A stretch of DNA of 64,000 nucleotides from positions 13,429,161 to 13,493,160 of the forward strand of contig NC_021677.1 of assembly GCF_000247815.1 (NCBI RefSeq). Reading direction: 5' to 3'. Positions 1 to 12,239 of the stretch are shown here, one piece after another. The notes under the pieces were generated by a model that had not been told where the DNA came from, did no database searches, and saw only the letters and a list, made by a program, of their open reading frames with translations. How positions within the stretch are numbered: position 1 is the stretch's first letter; every line of letters starts with the position of its first letter. Source of the stretch: Ficedula albicollis. Its lineage: Eukaryota > Chordata > Aves > Passeriformes > Muscicapidae. The translations under genes were made by a program, and so were the position numbers.

Positions 1-562
1 TCATGTCACTAAGAAGACACGTTAACATTGCCCAAACAAACAGTCGAGGAAAAGTCCAGAGTACACACAACTGTAGATCTAGTGGCTAAGGAAAATAGCA
101 CAAGTAATATATCAAGAAGCACACTTTCACTCTTTCTGTGCTTAAGCTAGCAAATACACTTGTAAAATGACCTTGTTGGTTTTCTGTGAAGTGGTTCAGA
201 GGTTTCATTTAGATTAGCAAACATCAATATGCATTATTAGATAGGATGCAGTCTTCTGGGGACAGCATGAGGCTTCCAAATTGCTTCTGAATGACATTCT
301 GCATGAAACCACATTATTCCATTGGAGAAGATGAAAATCCCTTCCTTAAGCACGGAGACTGCAATTACTTTTTAAAGTAACTGGGAAGATGAAGCAACTA
401 CCACCTTTCACAATACGACTGGAAGTGAACAACCACACAGGACGGCCAAAATGCCAACAGCCAACACAGCTGAAATCAGGCTCCTTAGCTTCAGGGAGCA
501 AAACTGCAGCACAACCCAGCCAAAAGCCAGCTCTTAGCACATCACTATATATAGGGGAGCTA

Positions 563-641
563 TCAGCTGCATTCCTCCAGGGCCACTTGTGCAGCCTGTC
601 GCGGCCCCTTGGCCTGGTTCTTGTCCTGCAGCTCCACGGCG
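563..641 (-). other. possible 3'-terminal coding exon, weak
   Basis: On the minus strand an AG at 642-643 (CCACAG) is followed by 25 open codons and TGA at 563-565. The peptide is hydrophilic and helix-like (it contains VELQDKNQAKGPRQAAQ). The pyrimidine tract before the acceptor is poor. The phase (one leading base) also does not match the phase left by the candidate exon at 845-1048, which needs two. It may be a chance open frame in a GC-rich block. I do not recognise the peptide. Confidence 0.12.
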
Positions 642-844
642 CTGTGGCGCCAGCAGAGCCTCCCTTGTCACCGGAGTGAAGCTGGTGCAGAAAACACCTC
701 CAGGGGTACAACAGCACTGCTGCTGCTTTATCACCAGGGCATCCACAGCCTGCACAGCTCCCCAGCACAGCTCACATGGCTGAGACATCCCCAAAAGCAG
801 CCCTCAGCCAGGGCACCTGCAGCAGCACCGCCCCTCTCTCTCAC

Positions 845-1048
845 CTTGGCAGCACAAGGACGAGTTCCCTGCCACGTCCCCAGGCTGCGAGCACAGTCCC
901 ATCGCTGACCTCAAGGCATCCCCCTGCTCGCTGCTGTCAAACAGCAGGTCCAGGGCAGAGCACAGGCACTGCAGGTCTCTGCTGGGCTGGTCTGCCCTGG
1001 CAGCGCTGGAGCAGGAGGAGCTGCCAGCGGGAGAGAGCTCCCACACTG
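845..1048 (-). CDS. candidate internal coding exon, unidentified protein
   Basis: Read on the minus strand, this GC-rich segment is bounded by a donor of consensus type (CCAAG followed by GTGAGAG, boundary at 844/845). The acceptor is a NAGNAG pair (CTGTCAGCAG) that starts the exon at 1048 or at 1045. Both versions (204 or 201 bp) keep the same frame, with two leading and one trailing base, so the exon would be symmetric (phase 1-1). The frame has no stop for 67 codons. It reads like part of a globular protein: a serine-rich start, then a helical stretch containing LQCLCSALDLLFDSSEQ, then a cysteine-containing end. Against it, other frames here are also open because the DNA is GC-rich, and I cannot name the protein. 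If real, it would lie 3' of the candidate exon at 58 kb on the same strand, but nothing shows that the two belong together. Confidence 0.3.
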
Positions 1049-1059
1049 CTGACAGGGCC

Positions 1060-4000
1060 CGCGGTGAGAACGGGATTAGAGACTCAAAGAAATCCCAAAA
1101 ACTTCTTCAGATCCTGCATTAAGTCCTTTCAATGCCAAGAAAGCCTCCATCAAGCATGTGACTGAAACTTGGCAGCTAAAGGGATGAAGTAACTTCACAT
1201 GAAATAATATTTGTTCTTTAGGTAATTATTTAACAGAACATACGATGACAGAATGCCTTCAAAAAATGTGGATCTTTTAACTTACAGAAAACTTTGTAAA
1301 CTCTTGAAAATACAGATATTAAATAGTCCCTCACCATTCAGGGAGTTCATTTTTATTCCCTTACAGATACAGCAAGAACAGAAATAAAGAACTCCAAAGT
1401 ATATGACTGAACAGAGCCAGACTAAGAGCTAGACATTCTTGGTAAATTCAGAGTAACATACAGTAAAAAGGGTTTTATTCAATGCAAATTCTTAAAATAC
1501 AAACACTCCAGAAGCACTGTGACAAGTATCATATGCATTAATATTTAATCAAGAGGATTACAAGCAACACAATACCTGTCCATGCTTTCAGTAGTTCCAT
1601 TGGATTTTAATTTACAAACTACAGAAATGTCACAAATAGTTTCTCTGAATGTGTGCTGTCCCTGAAACAAAACTTAGTAGACTACAACTGCAGAGTCTAT
1701 TTTTTAAAAAAAATAAATTTAAAAGTAGCACTGAATAAAGATGAATGATTTCTGCTGAGTAAGTCTTCACTTACCAAGTGATTCTGCTTTGAAGTTATAT
1801 TCATCAATTTTGCATTATAAAGTTGAAAAAATTTGAATTCATGGAGTGATGAATTTCAGTTTTTTTGGAAACTGGTTTGTGACTCGGAAATGTGTCCTTA
1901 CAGAGAAATTAAGTTCTCCCACAAAAAAGTGAAAGAAGTGTCTGGATTTGCAAATACCTGAAGTTTTTCTGCATCATTAACAGATTAAAGAAGTTAATGG
2001 TTTTGGCACTACTACATTAGGATTTGGGAGATCAGGATTCAGATTTTAGCTCTGCAGCAGATTTCCTGTACAGTCTTCCCTTTTTTTATTAAATCATTAT
2101 TTTATTAAAATTTAAGACCTTCAAAAGAGAGAAAAGGTGCCTACCAATTTAGACTCAACTTCATTTGCAGTTTTCAGGATGCTACTGCAGTACATACAAA
2201 AACATTCATTGTTTTTCAACACCAGAAAGGACTATTTCAACCTTTCCAAAGAATTCCAGCAAAGCCAGGAAGCGAGAACAGGTTGAAATTCCTGAATCTA
2301 GATAAACAAGACACACTGCAGTCTTCCAGATTAATCCTGTTTATGGATTCACAGAAAATCTCTCCCAGTGCCTAGAACTTCGTTCTTTAAAATATTTTCA
2401 TCCAACATAAAATCATCTTTATTCTGAAAACAACATTTTGGCAACATCAGTGCTCTTTTCCCTTCCAGAATTAATTGTATGTGGGAAGAAGTTGGTTGCC
2501 TTTCTTCCTCCTGTACTCTTCCAGAGCTGTGAGGTAACACACTGTAGAATAGGATACGACTGTAAAAGCATAATGAATCCTAATGCATTGCAACACCCAC
2601 AAAGCAACTTCAGCAAAATTACTTGGCAAGATGAAATTGTCAGTGCACTTCTTCAAAACTGAACCAGTTAATGCCACCTGAAAACTTGGATCTCCAAATA
2701 GAAGCCTCCAAAACTCAGCTCACTCTGAGATGAACTTTCCTGTACTACTTAATCAAAATCCTTCTGCTCAGTTACTTTCTAGTCCCTCTAAACTTAATTC
2801 ACCCTGGTACAACTTACAAATAACTGCACTGAAACATCAAGTTCAGCCTAACACGACCACAAAACGTTGTCATCTTATTACTGTTCACTGAATGACCAAC
2901 AAAATGTTTGCTTCATTGTTGTCATTTTATTACTGTTCATTGAAAACCATCTAAGAATCTAAATCTAAGCCACGACCACAAAACGTTGTCATCTTATTAC
3001 TGTTCACTGAAAACCATCTAAGAATCTAAATCTAAGCCAGTGATATTAATACAACAGATTAAACTCCAGAAGTAAAGAGTGGGAATATTCATTAATCTCA
3101 GAGTACAGCACTAGAAAGACACAACCACATTGTAAAGCAAATTGCTGTCAAATCAACGTGAAAGGAGGGAAAAGGTCTCATTTCTGAATACAAAGACACT
3201 CTCTAGAAAAAAAAATTTTAAAATGTCATTATTATTAACTTGTGTAACATGGACTTTGTTTTCTATTCAGTATTCTGGGGTCCTCCTGTTATATGCCATG
3301 ACTTCAAGCTTTTATGTTGTTGAATTTAACTACCATCAGAGAGCTCAAAGACCATGGGCATATTCTACATTCCTTGGATGTGGAAAGGTTTGCAGAATAA
3401 GATATTGTATTTTAGAGACATAAAGAAAGAGCAGCTTGAACTTTTTGGCACGTCACAATGTTTGGTTCTAGATTCCTTACATACTTGTTTTCATTCTCAA
3501 ATACTTCTATTGACATAAATGTAAACATGAGAACTACAAAACAGACACAAAAGCTATTTTGTTGATGCCTTAGAAAATTACAAGTGAGAGTTACAGTGGG
3601 AAGGAAAAAAACCCACTAAAGTTCTATTTGGAAATAGACAGAGTTTTGTTTTAAGTAATAGGATCAAAAGAAAATAAACAATGTGACTGAAGTTCCAACA
3701 GGAATGTTTGTGAGTAGTCAGCAGGCCCTGTTGGGATGGGCAACAAAATAAAGAAATCAGTCAGGTACTTTGCTGTGAATTGTGTGTGAGCCCATCTCCC
3801 TGCATCTTGTATTGAAAACCTCCTGGAAGAAAAAGGAAAAAACAGCCTTTATAGCAGGACCAAGAATCATGTTGTTTCCTACTAGTCTTCCCCAGAAGTT
3901 TACCCAAAGGACAAAAAAGGAAAGATGTACTCTTTTTATTAAGTGATCTTACCCTACCCATAAAATCATACAAGGATGGTGGTTCAATTTTGATGGTATT

Positions 4001-4478
4001 TTCTGATATAGCTAAGAGCAAATTCTTAAGAGAAAAGAAATAATCTACATCCGTAACATGTGACACCAACTATTTTTGGAAGTAAGGAACCTTCATTTAA
4101 TGCCAAGTGGCATTTATCATAGACAGATGCAAGATGCCACATTTCTAACTGTTTACCAATAAAGAATAAAAAAGTCATTAATAAGCCAAGCAACAAACAC
4201 AAGGGAATAATTGAACTTTTTCAAGGACTGTCCTGCAAGTTGCATTAATAGTTTCTATAACCTCACCTCCATTACATGCTTGTAGAATTGATAAATCCAC
4301 GTATTTGGTAGAATAAGTAAAGAGGTCACTTAAGATACTAGAAGTATGTATTAGATCTATTGCTACCTTACATGACCATCAAAAAGCTAGTGTACTTTTC
4401 AGCTGGATCCTACTAAAACAGCATTCAGTTAAAGTAATGGGATGCCAATCTAGGAAGTAATGTCACTCCAATATAATT
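1060..4478. other. AT-rich non-coding DNA
   Basis: No convincing gene. Open frames are all below about 100 codons, with no family I recognise. A minus-strand donor-like site (TTG followed by GTAAGTG, near 1770) has only stop-interrupted frames in front of it. The one structured element is the local duplication at 2852-3037. Confidence 0.7.
2852..3037. repeat. tandem duplication, 119-bp unit, second copy internally deleted
   Basis: A 119-bp unit (2852-2970) is repeated at 2971-3037, but the second copy lacks 52 internal bases. Inside the first unit there is already an older near-repeat (core TTATTACTGTTCACTGAA against TTATTACTGTTCATTGAA). The missing segment spans the interval between these two cores, as expected for slippage or recombination between them. 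Confidence 0.9.
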
Positions 4479-4935
4479 ATCACAGAATCAGAACGGTTTG
4501 CACTGCAAGGGATCCTGTGGATCATTTAGTTCCAACCCCCCTGCATGGGCAGCACACCTCCCTCTAGAACAGGTGGGTCAGAGCCCCATCCAATCTGTCC
4601 TTGAACACTTCCAGGGATGAGGCATCCAAGACTTGTCTAGGCAACCTGTTCAGTGTCTCACTTCCTCACAGTGAACAATTTCTTCCTAGTTTTCAATCTA
4701 AACCTGCCCCCTTTCAATTTAAAGTCATTGCCCCACATCCTATCACCTCACTCAATGAAACCATCTCCACCTGTAAGCTCCCTCTAAGTACTCAAAAGCC
4801 ACACTAAGGCCTCCCTGGAGCCTTCTCCAGGCTGAACAACCCCAACTTTCTCAGCCTTTGCTCATGCAGGAGGTGATCCAGCCCTCTGATCATCTTCATG
4901 GCCTCCCTCTGGAGCCACCTGAGCTGGAAAACTAT
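4479..4935 (-). mobile_element. CR1 LINE 3' fragment
   Basis: The plus strand shows the reverse complement of a CR1 3' end. It starts with ATCACAGAATCAGAACGGTTT, then passes the familiar segments TTCCAACCCCCCTGCATGGG, GAACACTTCCAGGGATGAGG, CTTCTCCAGGCTGAACAACC and the block around TCTGATCATCTTCATGGCC. The element is therefore in minus orientation. It is 5'-truncated, as most CR1 copies are, and covers the 3' UTR and the last part of the ORF2 region. Several point changes and small losses break every frame. Confidence 0.95.
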
Positions 4936-7900
4936 CCTGAGACCTCAGAAACCAACTACTACCCAAAACCACCAAAAATGGCTGCACTAGCAAAAAAATT
5001 ATACATTCTTCTTTAGGCACAAGGTATTGCAACACACACAGCTCAGGTCACAGGACTTTCCCTTAGGCAAACACAATTCCAGCAACCAAAGAAAGTCATA
5101 GAAACACTACAGGAATTTTCCTTGCTTCCTAATCCTCTACAACTGAGATGTTCTCTTCTGTTCCTTGAACTCCCAATTTTTCCCTGGGGCTTGAAGTACA
5201 GGTAGTTCCAGTTCTGCACAGAATTATCCTGTCCTCTTCCTCACACAACAACTAATGTATAACAATATTATAATCAAATTATAAACATATAGGTTATATT
5301 AATGTATAATTATACAACATTTACAATCAAGATCACTATATATTCATCCATTTATGAATCAAAACCAAAGTGTTAACTGACCTATGAGATCCCAAATTAA
5401 GCAGACTTTTTAAAAAGCAGAAAATTCAGAATGCAGAATGTGGGACATTAGCAGCAGCAGTTGTATCTACAAATTAAATCCCAACGGTATAAATTAGCAG
5501 ATTTCTCAGGAAATAATTAAAATGGGATTCTCAATCCAGTCTTCAACACCACTTTAACTGCAACCTCCATAATACAATAGAGTCTTGGAAAACTTTTCAT
5601 TTTAAATCTTCACAGTGCCTGTATGTACAGTATTATTTTGTAAATATATTTCAGACCCTCCCATCTCCAAATATCGTAGCAACACTGTACATGTATTGCT
5701 TCAGGCTCTTCCACCCCCAATCTCTCTAAACTATTCACCCTCCAGCAGGATCTCCCCTATGCACTACTTTTAATCCAAACAGCCTGTCATAACACTGTGG
5801 TCATTACAGAAATCCTGAACTAGGAGCACAAACAGCAGAGACACACATTTTATCTTCCAAAAACCAGCTGAAATTCAAGACCCATCCACCTCAACCTTTC
5901 TCAAGAATATTTTCCATTACCTTTTACACTCTTCATTCATGGAGAACTATCAGTATCTGCAACAAGCTGGCACCACAACATAAAGAGAAAATTAGAATGT
6001 AAGCCCTTGAGTTACAAAATAACATTGCCCTGGCACATTTTCTCTTCCTTATTGTATTTCCTTCATCTTTCTCAGGAATACCATTTTACTCATTGAGATG
6101 TTTCCTTTCACAATCATTCTCTTGTTACTGAAAAGTCAGAATGACCAAAGAGAGAAAACTGTACCACAGCATCTCTATTTCCATTGTGGAGTTTCTAAGA
6201 ACAAAATTTAACAGCTAATACTTTTTAAAAGCATGAATAACACTTATTACAGCTAAACCTACATAATTTACTTAAACATTCACAAAGACCTGAATTATAT
6301 AGGTAACACTTCCTGATCATAAATTAAGAATTACTACAAAGCAGGTAGAAAAGTACAGATTAAGGCAGAAGTTGTAAAATGCCAATTTTTCTTGGCTTGT
6401 GCAAGGTTTTGCCCATCTAGTATTTTTATAGTTAAAAGTCTAATCACATTATTTTAACTGGCAAGAAGCAGAGTTCCTGCAGAGGACTAAGGAATGAAGT
6501 AGAAGTTATAGGCCCTTCAGTGTGAAATATGGTTATTTTACACAAAAGGCAGAGATCAAATTTTTTGCTGACTGGATCACAAACCAGTTTTGCCTCATAT
6601 TGCCTATATTCATCACATAAAAAAAAAAAACAAAAAACCCAAACCTATTTTGAAATACCTCCCTTTATTTTTCTTTAAATGACAAACTTCTGTGTGCATT
6701 ATTTTCTCATGTACAAGAACAGAATCAGCTACTGTATTTTCTGAAGTAGTACTCTGTATGTTATTTGAATGAAAATGCCTGGAAATGACTCATCACACTA
6801 AAAACTCCCTTAATGGAAAGTAATTATAATGGTCAATATGACTGTAGAATAGAGGTATTTTTGCTAGTACAAAAATAAAACACACTACAGTTTAAAACAA
6901 ATAAATTAAATATTGTTAGATAATCAACCAGAAAGTGTCTTATTTTCATTAGGAAGGGAAAAATTTCTGCAAGGACAGAAGCCACAGTTTCCAAGGAACA
7001 GCAAGGCTTTTTTTTAGTGCAATAATAATAATAATACCCTTTGCATAGTTGAGACATATTAACGGTATCACCTAAAAGTCTAAATTATAGCTTTGGTAAT
7101 ATTTAGATTATTTCATAGACAAAAAAAATCCATACAAATGAAACCTGAAAAAACTGAGATGGCATTTGCCTACTACAATGTAAAAAGTGATTGCAGTTGT
7201 AACCTGTGATTTACCTACAACAATGTAGACATCCTCAGTTCAAACACTTCAAATGGGACAACTCACACTTCTCAAATGTTTGCAGAATTAAGATCAATGG
7301 ACACCAAGCACTACATCTCCTTCTACCAGTCTGAAAAGGATTCTTACATACCATTTTTGCAAAAAGACATCTTAAAAATCATTATCCCCAGGAAGAGTTA
7401 AAACAGAGAGCAGTAATCTTGGAAAGTGTAAGTCTACCAAGAGAATATATAGAAAACAATGATACTTGATACATACTAAAGCTAGCATGCAGTAAAAAAT
7501 ACACTTCAGTGCTCTCAATGCAATGTCTTTAACCTCATGTTTAAACAGTGCTTTTCATGTAAGAACACATTCTGAATCACTGAGCTTATAAAGACATGAA
7601 TCAGAAGCAAACAGAAAAAAAACGCTTTGAATGTCCTCAGTTCACTTATTCCTTAGCAAAAGAAAACAAATCCTGTCAGGGTTTACCAAGCACAGAATGA
7701 CAGTTTTGATCTTAGATATTTCATCATCTCTGAGAAAAATCTGATCAATTTGGTCAAATGCCCAACTGAAGATTTCATTGCATCGTTTTAATGGAGTTTT
7801 CCTCCATAAACGCAGCAGTCCTTCAGCTTGTCAACTATCTCAGTGACAGCCTCATAAAATAAGTTTTTCTGAACTACTATTTGGCCCAAACCAGAAATTA

Positions 7901-10009
7901 AAATTGCCTCCCTCCCAAAGAATATATTTACAGGTACATTTTCTTGCAGTTTTAGATATATACGCAAAAAGAAACACGCATGTAAGAGATGCATGTGTAT
8001 GACCATACGTGCATTCTTGAGGTTTTCACCTTGAGACTCTAGACATTTGTGAAGTTACACAGATTTCCTAATCATTAAAGTTCTCAAAATGCACAAAGTT
8101 GATCTTTTACACATCTAGTAGCACATTTACATTGCATCAGTTAAAATCTAAAGAAACCTTCAATTCAGCTGATTATCGGAAAGCTGATACATCAGTAAGC
8201 TACTAAAAATTAATTCATGTTTACCAACAGCAAGAATATGAACTCAGGAAGCCAGGTAAATGCACAAAAATGACCTAAAGGAACTAAAATATTTCCCTTA
8301 AAACAATCTCAGAACTTAAAGAAAGTATCTTATATTTGAAGAAAACCAGGAGTGTGGTAACGAGGATGTGTGTGACTGGATTATTGTAGAATACAGAGTT
8401 TTGAGACAAACACAAACTTCAGTGCAGCCCTACCTGATGTAACACACAATTTACAAACACAGTTGTACCTTGCAGGTCTCACTTCCCTCATCATCTTTAA
8501 AATCATGGAATTTACAGAGGTAAAAGCACTATGGAGATTGTAAAACCAAGAATGTAGAATTTCCCTTGCTGTATGCCCACCATACATGTTTTGGAAACCC
8601 AGTAAAGAAATCCTATTTTGTCCTGAAATCATTTCTGAAATACTGCAAATGTTCATCATGGAGCTCTCAGTAGCAATTGCTCACTTTCAACTTGTCACTC
8701 AACTGTCACCATGACAACAACAAAAACCTTTTCATGCCTGGAGAAGACAACAGGAATTTTAATTATTGAAATTAATTCTGTTGACAATTTGAGTGAAACT
8801 AAATTCTACTTAAAAAAAAAACCCAAACAATTTAAAATTGCAAGAATTACATTTTTTCCTCTTGAACACTCTGTTCTTTGTAATTATTTCCTCACATTCA
8901 GATTTCACACTTGCTATTTATCAAATATTTGGTGAATATGGTTTTTAGGATGGCTGGCAGAATATTTTTCATGTCAATGCAGACTAAGGTTGGTAATTCA
9001 CCTCAGCAGGAAAGCAGGAAATCTCAAATGTTTACCAGGGACTGACTGCCCAAGCCAATACCCCCACAGATGGGTTGGTTACCTGCAAAGGAGTGGAGGC
9101 AAAGCTGGGGGCAAGACATCTTATGTTTTTTCTAGTCTTGGGGGGGGGAAAAAAAAAAGACAATTATAAATGCAGCTGTGGGCTTTTTAAAATGTAATGG
9201 GTTCAATACTCCTAAAAAAAATTAATTAAAAGCCATCATGTTTGAAACCCTGCGGATTCTTAAACATAAGTCTCTACCTTGACAGGCCTATTCATTGCTC
9301 ACAGCATGCATAAACAATTCTGGGGATTAGAAAATATTTTCAGTTCCCTGCTAAAAATACACAAGGGGATAAAAAGCGGAACACTTGGTGCTAATTCTTC
9401 TCCAAGCTACCACAAAGTACAAACTGCAGCAGTTATTCAGACAATCACACAGCCATGTTTTTCTCCAACAAGCTCACAAATTATACACCTTGGTAATCTC
9501 ATAATTTGCTGTTATTTGCAGCTGTCCTATAGCCTATCATCAGACAACAATATTTAAAGTTAATTCTGAACATCAATCAAGTAGCCAAGGACAAGAAGTG
9601 GAGTTGACTACTCTCAGGAGATACATATTTTTCTACCAAAAGAGTGTCCTTGTGTGAAGAGTGTTGAATTACTGAAGATCAGGTTAGATCACATAACAAT
9701 GAAAAAAACTTGACTCCTTGGCCTATATCCACCATGACATGTCCTATCAGGAAACATAAAAGAAAGTCCTATGGTGCAAGAGTATCATGAATTAAGATAA
9801 AAATGCAAAATGACGGAAAAACTAATATTTATATATGTTTCAGAGGATATCAATAAATTGGGCACGTACATGGATTTCTGGGAAAAGAAAAAATCCCATT
9901 TTCTCTTGATGTTAAGGATCTTTGTTCACACCACGGGGGTGGGGAGGGGGGGGAAAAAAAAAGACCACTAGGCATTAAGTTTTGATTATGCAAACAAATT
10001 CATACAGAT
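4936..10009. other. AT-rich non-coding DNA with simple repeats
   Basis: No gene supported. It contains an (AAT)n microsatellite at 7021-7036, a G9-A10 tract at 9140-9158 and a longer purine tract (G5 T G4 A G8 A9) at 9935-9962. A dispersed repeat shared with 11217-11275 lies near 9622-9670. Otherwise I see only random-length short open frames. Confidence 0.7.
9622..9670 (+). repeat. dispersed repeat, copy 1
   Basis: The segment around CATATTTTTCTACCAAAA, followed by GTGTCCTT and GAAGAGT, has a second copy in the same orientation at about 11217-11275, with a few substitutions and indels. It is probably a fragment of an old interspersed element that I cannot name. Confidence 0.6.
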
Positions 10010-10458
10010 TCAGAATCACAGAAGCAATTAGAAATTGGAAAAGACCTCTGAGATCATTGAGTCATACCACTGTGAGGCTCATAGGTTGGAGTGGCACTGA
10101 GTCTTTCCTTAAACATCTCCTAGGACAGTGACTCCACCACCTCCCTGGGCAGCCCACGCCAAAGTTCAATCACCCCTCCTGTGAAGAAATTCCTCCTGAT
10201 GCCCAACCTAAACCTCCCCTGGCACACCTTAAGACTGTGTCCTCTCGTCTTGTCACTGGTTGTCTGGGAGGTGAGACCTGGCTACAACCTCCTTTCAGGG
10301 AGCTGTAGTGAGTGATAATGTCCCCCCTGAGCCTCCTCTTCTCCAGGCTAAACAGTCTGGGAGGTGAGACCTGGCTACAACCTCCTTTCAGGGAGCTGTA
10401 GTGAGTGATAATGTCCCCCCTGAGCCTCCTCTTCTCCAGGCTAAACAGCCCCAACTGC
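10010..10458 (-). mobile_element. CR1 LINE 3' fragment with internal duplication
   Basis: The plus strand begins CAGAATCACAGAAGCAATTA and continues with blocks typical of reverse-complement CR1: GACTCCACCACCTCCCTGGG, AAGAAATTCCTCCTGATGCC, GTGTCCTCTCGTCTTGTCAC and CTTCTCCAGGCTAAACAGCC. Minus orientation, 5'-truncated. It belongs to a different CR1 subfamily from the copy at 4.5 kb, judging by the block wording. A 93-bp segment inside it is present twice (see 10263-10448). The minus-strand open frame of 96 codons across it is a remnant of the CR1 coding end plus that duplication, not a host gene. Confidence 0.93.
10263..10448. repeat. perfect 93-bp tandem duplication inside CR1
   Basis: Units 10263-10355 and 10356-10448 are identical as far as I can see. 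The unit length is a multiple of three, so the minus-strand frame repeats a 31-residue block. CR1 consensus elements carry this segment once, so the duplication arose after insertion or during assembly. Confidence 0.95.
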
Positions 10459-11216
10459 AAAATGAAGAATGAAACAAATCAACAGAAGAAAAGCACATAG
10501 GAACAAAGCAGATATTCTGATACTACAGAATATCCTTACAGAATCCTTAGAGATTCAACCTAGAAAAGATCTTCTATGAAAGACTTCCAAAACCAATATT
10601 AAAGAAGGAAGCTTGGAAAGCATAAATTCCTACGAGTTTCAGGTTCAATGGGGAGAACAAAAACATGTTCCATGACGTCAGAAAAAGTAACTTTTTATTG
10701 GTCAGTAAGATCCTGACATGACCGAGAAGGCAGCGTTACATGGAGAATTGTGATTTCACCACTGATCTCTTGAAAGTAAACGACATTGCAGGAAACTTGA
10801 AATTTTGGGAGGATGCATAAAATTGAGTATTTCAGGAATTTATGTCGGAACCAAACAGCTTCACTAATACCAGAAATAGTACCAACAGCACTGCACTAAA
10901 GCCAAGTACTTCACAAACACTGCAGAAGCCTCCAAAATATCTAGAAATAACTTTTTCGCAGGAAGTGATTTAAACCACTAAGTCATTAAAAGAACACAGA
11001 TGGCAAAGAAGGAACAGTACATGTTTAAAACTACATGGCTGTTAGATATAGTACATAAAAATTTTCTCATCTTACTATTTAACTTCTTTTGTAACTCAAT
11101 GATTTGGTTCATTACTTTTTCCAAGTCAAGGGCATCATTTTTATTGTTATCCAGAACTCATCAAGGCACTCAATGAAGTAGAAACGCACAAAAAGTAGGC
11201 TATTCTTAGAAAACAG

Positions 11217-11275
11217 ATTCATATTTTTCTACCAAAAAGATGTGTCCTTCTATGAAGAGTTAGAGTTGAATTGCT
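11217..11275 (+). repeat. dispersed repeat, copy 2
   Basis: Partner of 9622-9670, in the same orientation about 1.6 kb downstream. It carries CATATTTTTCTACCAAAA, then TGTCCTT, GAAGAGT and GTTGAATT in the same order. Confidence 0.6.
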
Positions 11276-11510
11276 CATTATTTCAAGGGCAAGAAGTGGT
11301 AGGGAGCCAAAGCCCTTTATTTCTGCATATTGTTCCAAACCATGATCAAGCAAGAGTAATGACTGACTTTCTAAAATGCACCATTTAACAACAGCAGGCT
11401 CATTCACACAACCTACCAAGTTCTACAGGCAGAATGTTCTAAATCAGCACCAAAAAAAACTCTGGCATGTGTACTGATTAGAAAAATCAACTAAATAAAA
11501 ATCCATATCA

Positions 11511-11561
11511 TTAATAACCTGAGTTTACTTTGAGTATTATTAATAACCTGTGTTTACTTTG
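11511..11561. repeat. 29-bp tandem duplication
   Basis: TTAATAACCTGAGTTTACTT at 11511 recurs at 11540 as TTAATAACCTGTGTTTACTT. Period 29 bp; the second copy is shorter. Confidence 0.8.
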
Positions 11562-12239
11562 TTTAAGCTGTCACACTATTTAAGTTTCAATCAAATTTCC
11601 TACAGGAACCAAACAACTCAGGGGGACTCCAGGAATTATTTATATCAATACCTTGAATCCAGACTAGTTTGGATAAAGACAGTAAACCACTAACACAGTG
11701 CCTGAACAGAGGTTTTTATAAAATATTAAGGTATTCAGTCCTTTTCACAAAAGCCTCAATTGATAGCAATTGCCAATATTAATGAAAAAAGACAAGCATT
11801 TTTAAAAAGTGTGAGGTCCAACTATTTGTCTTACAGCTGATCACTCATAGCTGTGCTTATTAGGGAGAAACACAGAGGTGCAAGTTATTTGTGCTGCAAT
11901 ATATCTCATCTGCTAAGATGCAGTGGACTTCAATAATGGGTAAGATTTTCTCATGCAGCAAAGAATAAAAAAAGATCATAATTCAAGATGAACAATCCAC
12001 AGTATGATATTGGTTCTAGAGCAGTATCTTTAGAAATAATCATTAAAACAATAATAAAAACAAGTTTTATACACACACACAAACTCATTGTACTTTCCCT
12101 GCCACAGTAAAATCTGATCCTATGTTAAAGCTTAGCCAGTATCACAAGTCAGGTGAGAAAGGAGTGATCTTAGCTCCATGGAAATTTACTATAGTTTTAA
12201 CTGAAGACAAAGCATCCCTCAAAGTCAAATCTAAAACGA

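Larger units (their letters stand above)
10459..12239. other. AT-rich non-coding DNA
   Basis: No gene supported. It holds the second copy of a dispersed repeat (11217-11275), a short tandem repeat at 11511-11561 and an (AC)n run at about 12070-12083. Confidence 0.7.

Noticed and set aside
9036..9082. 47-bp minus-strand segment with a strong pyrimidine tract and CAG acceptor
   Set aside because: Donor (CCCTG then GTAAAC) is mediocre and the segment is short; pseudo-exons of this quality are expected in long introns.
10170..10460. Minus-strand 96-codon open frame with repeated 31-residue block
   Set aside because: It is the CR1 3' region plus its 93-bp duplication, not a host gene.
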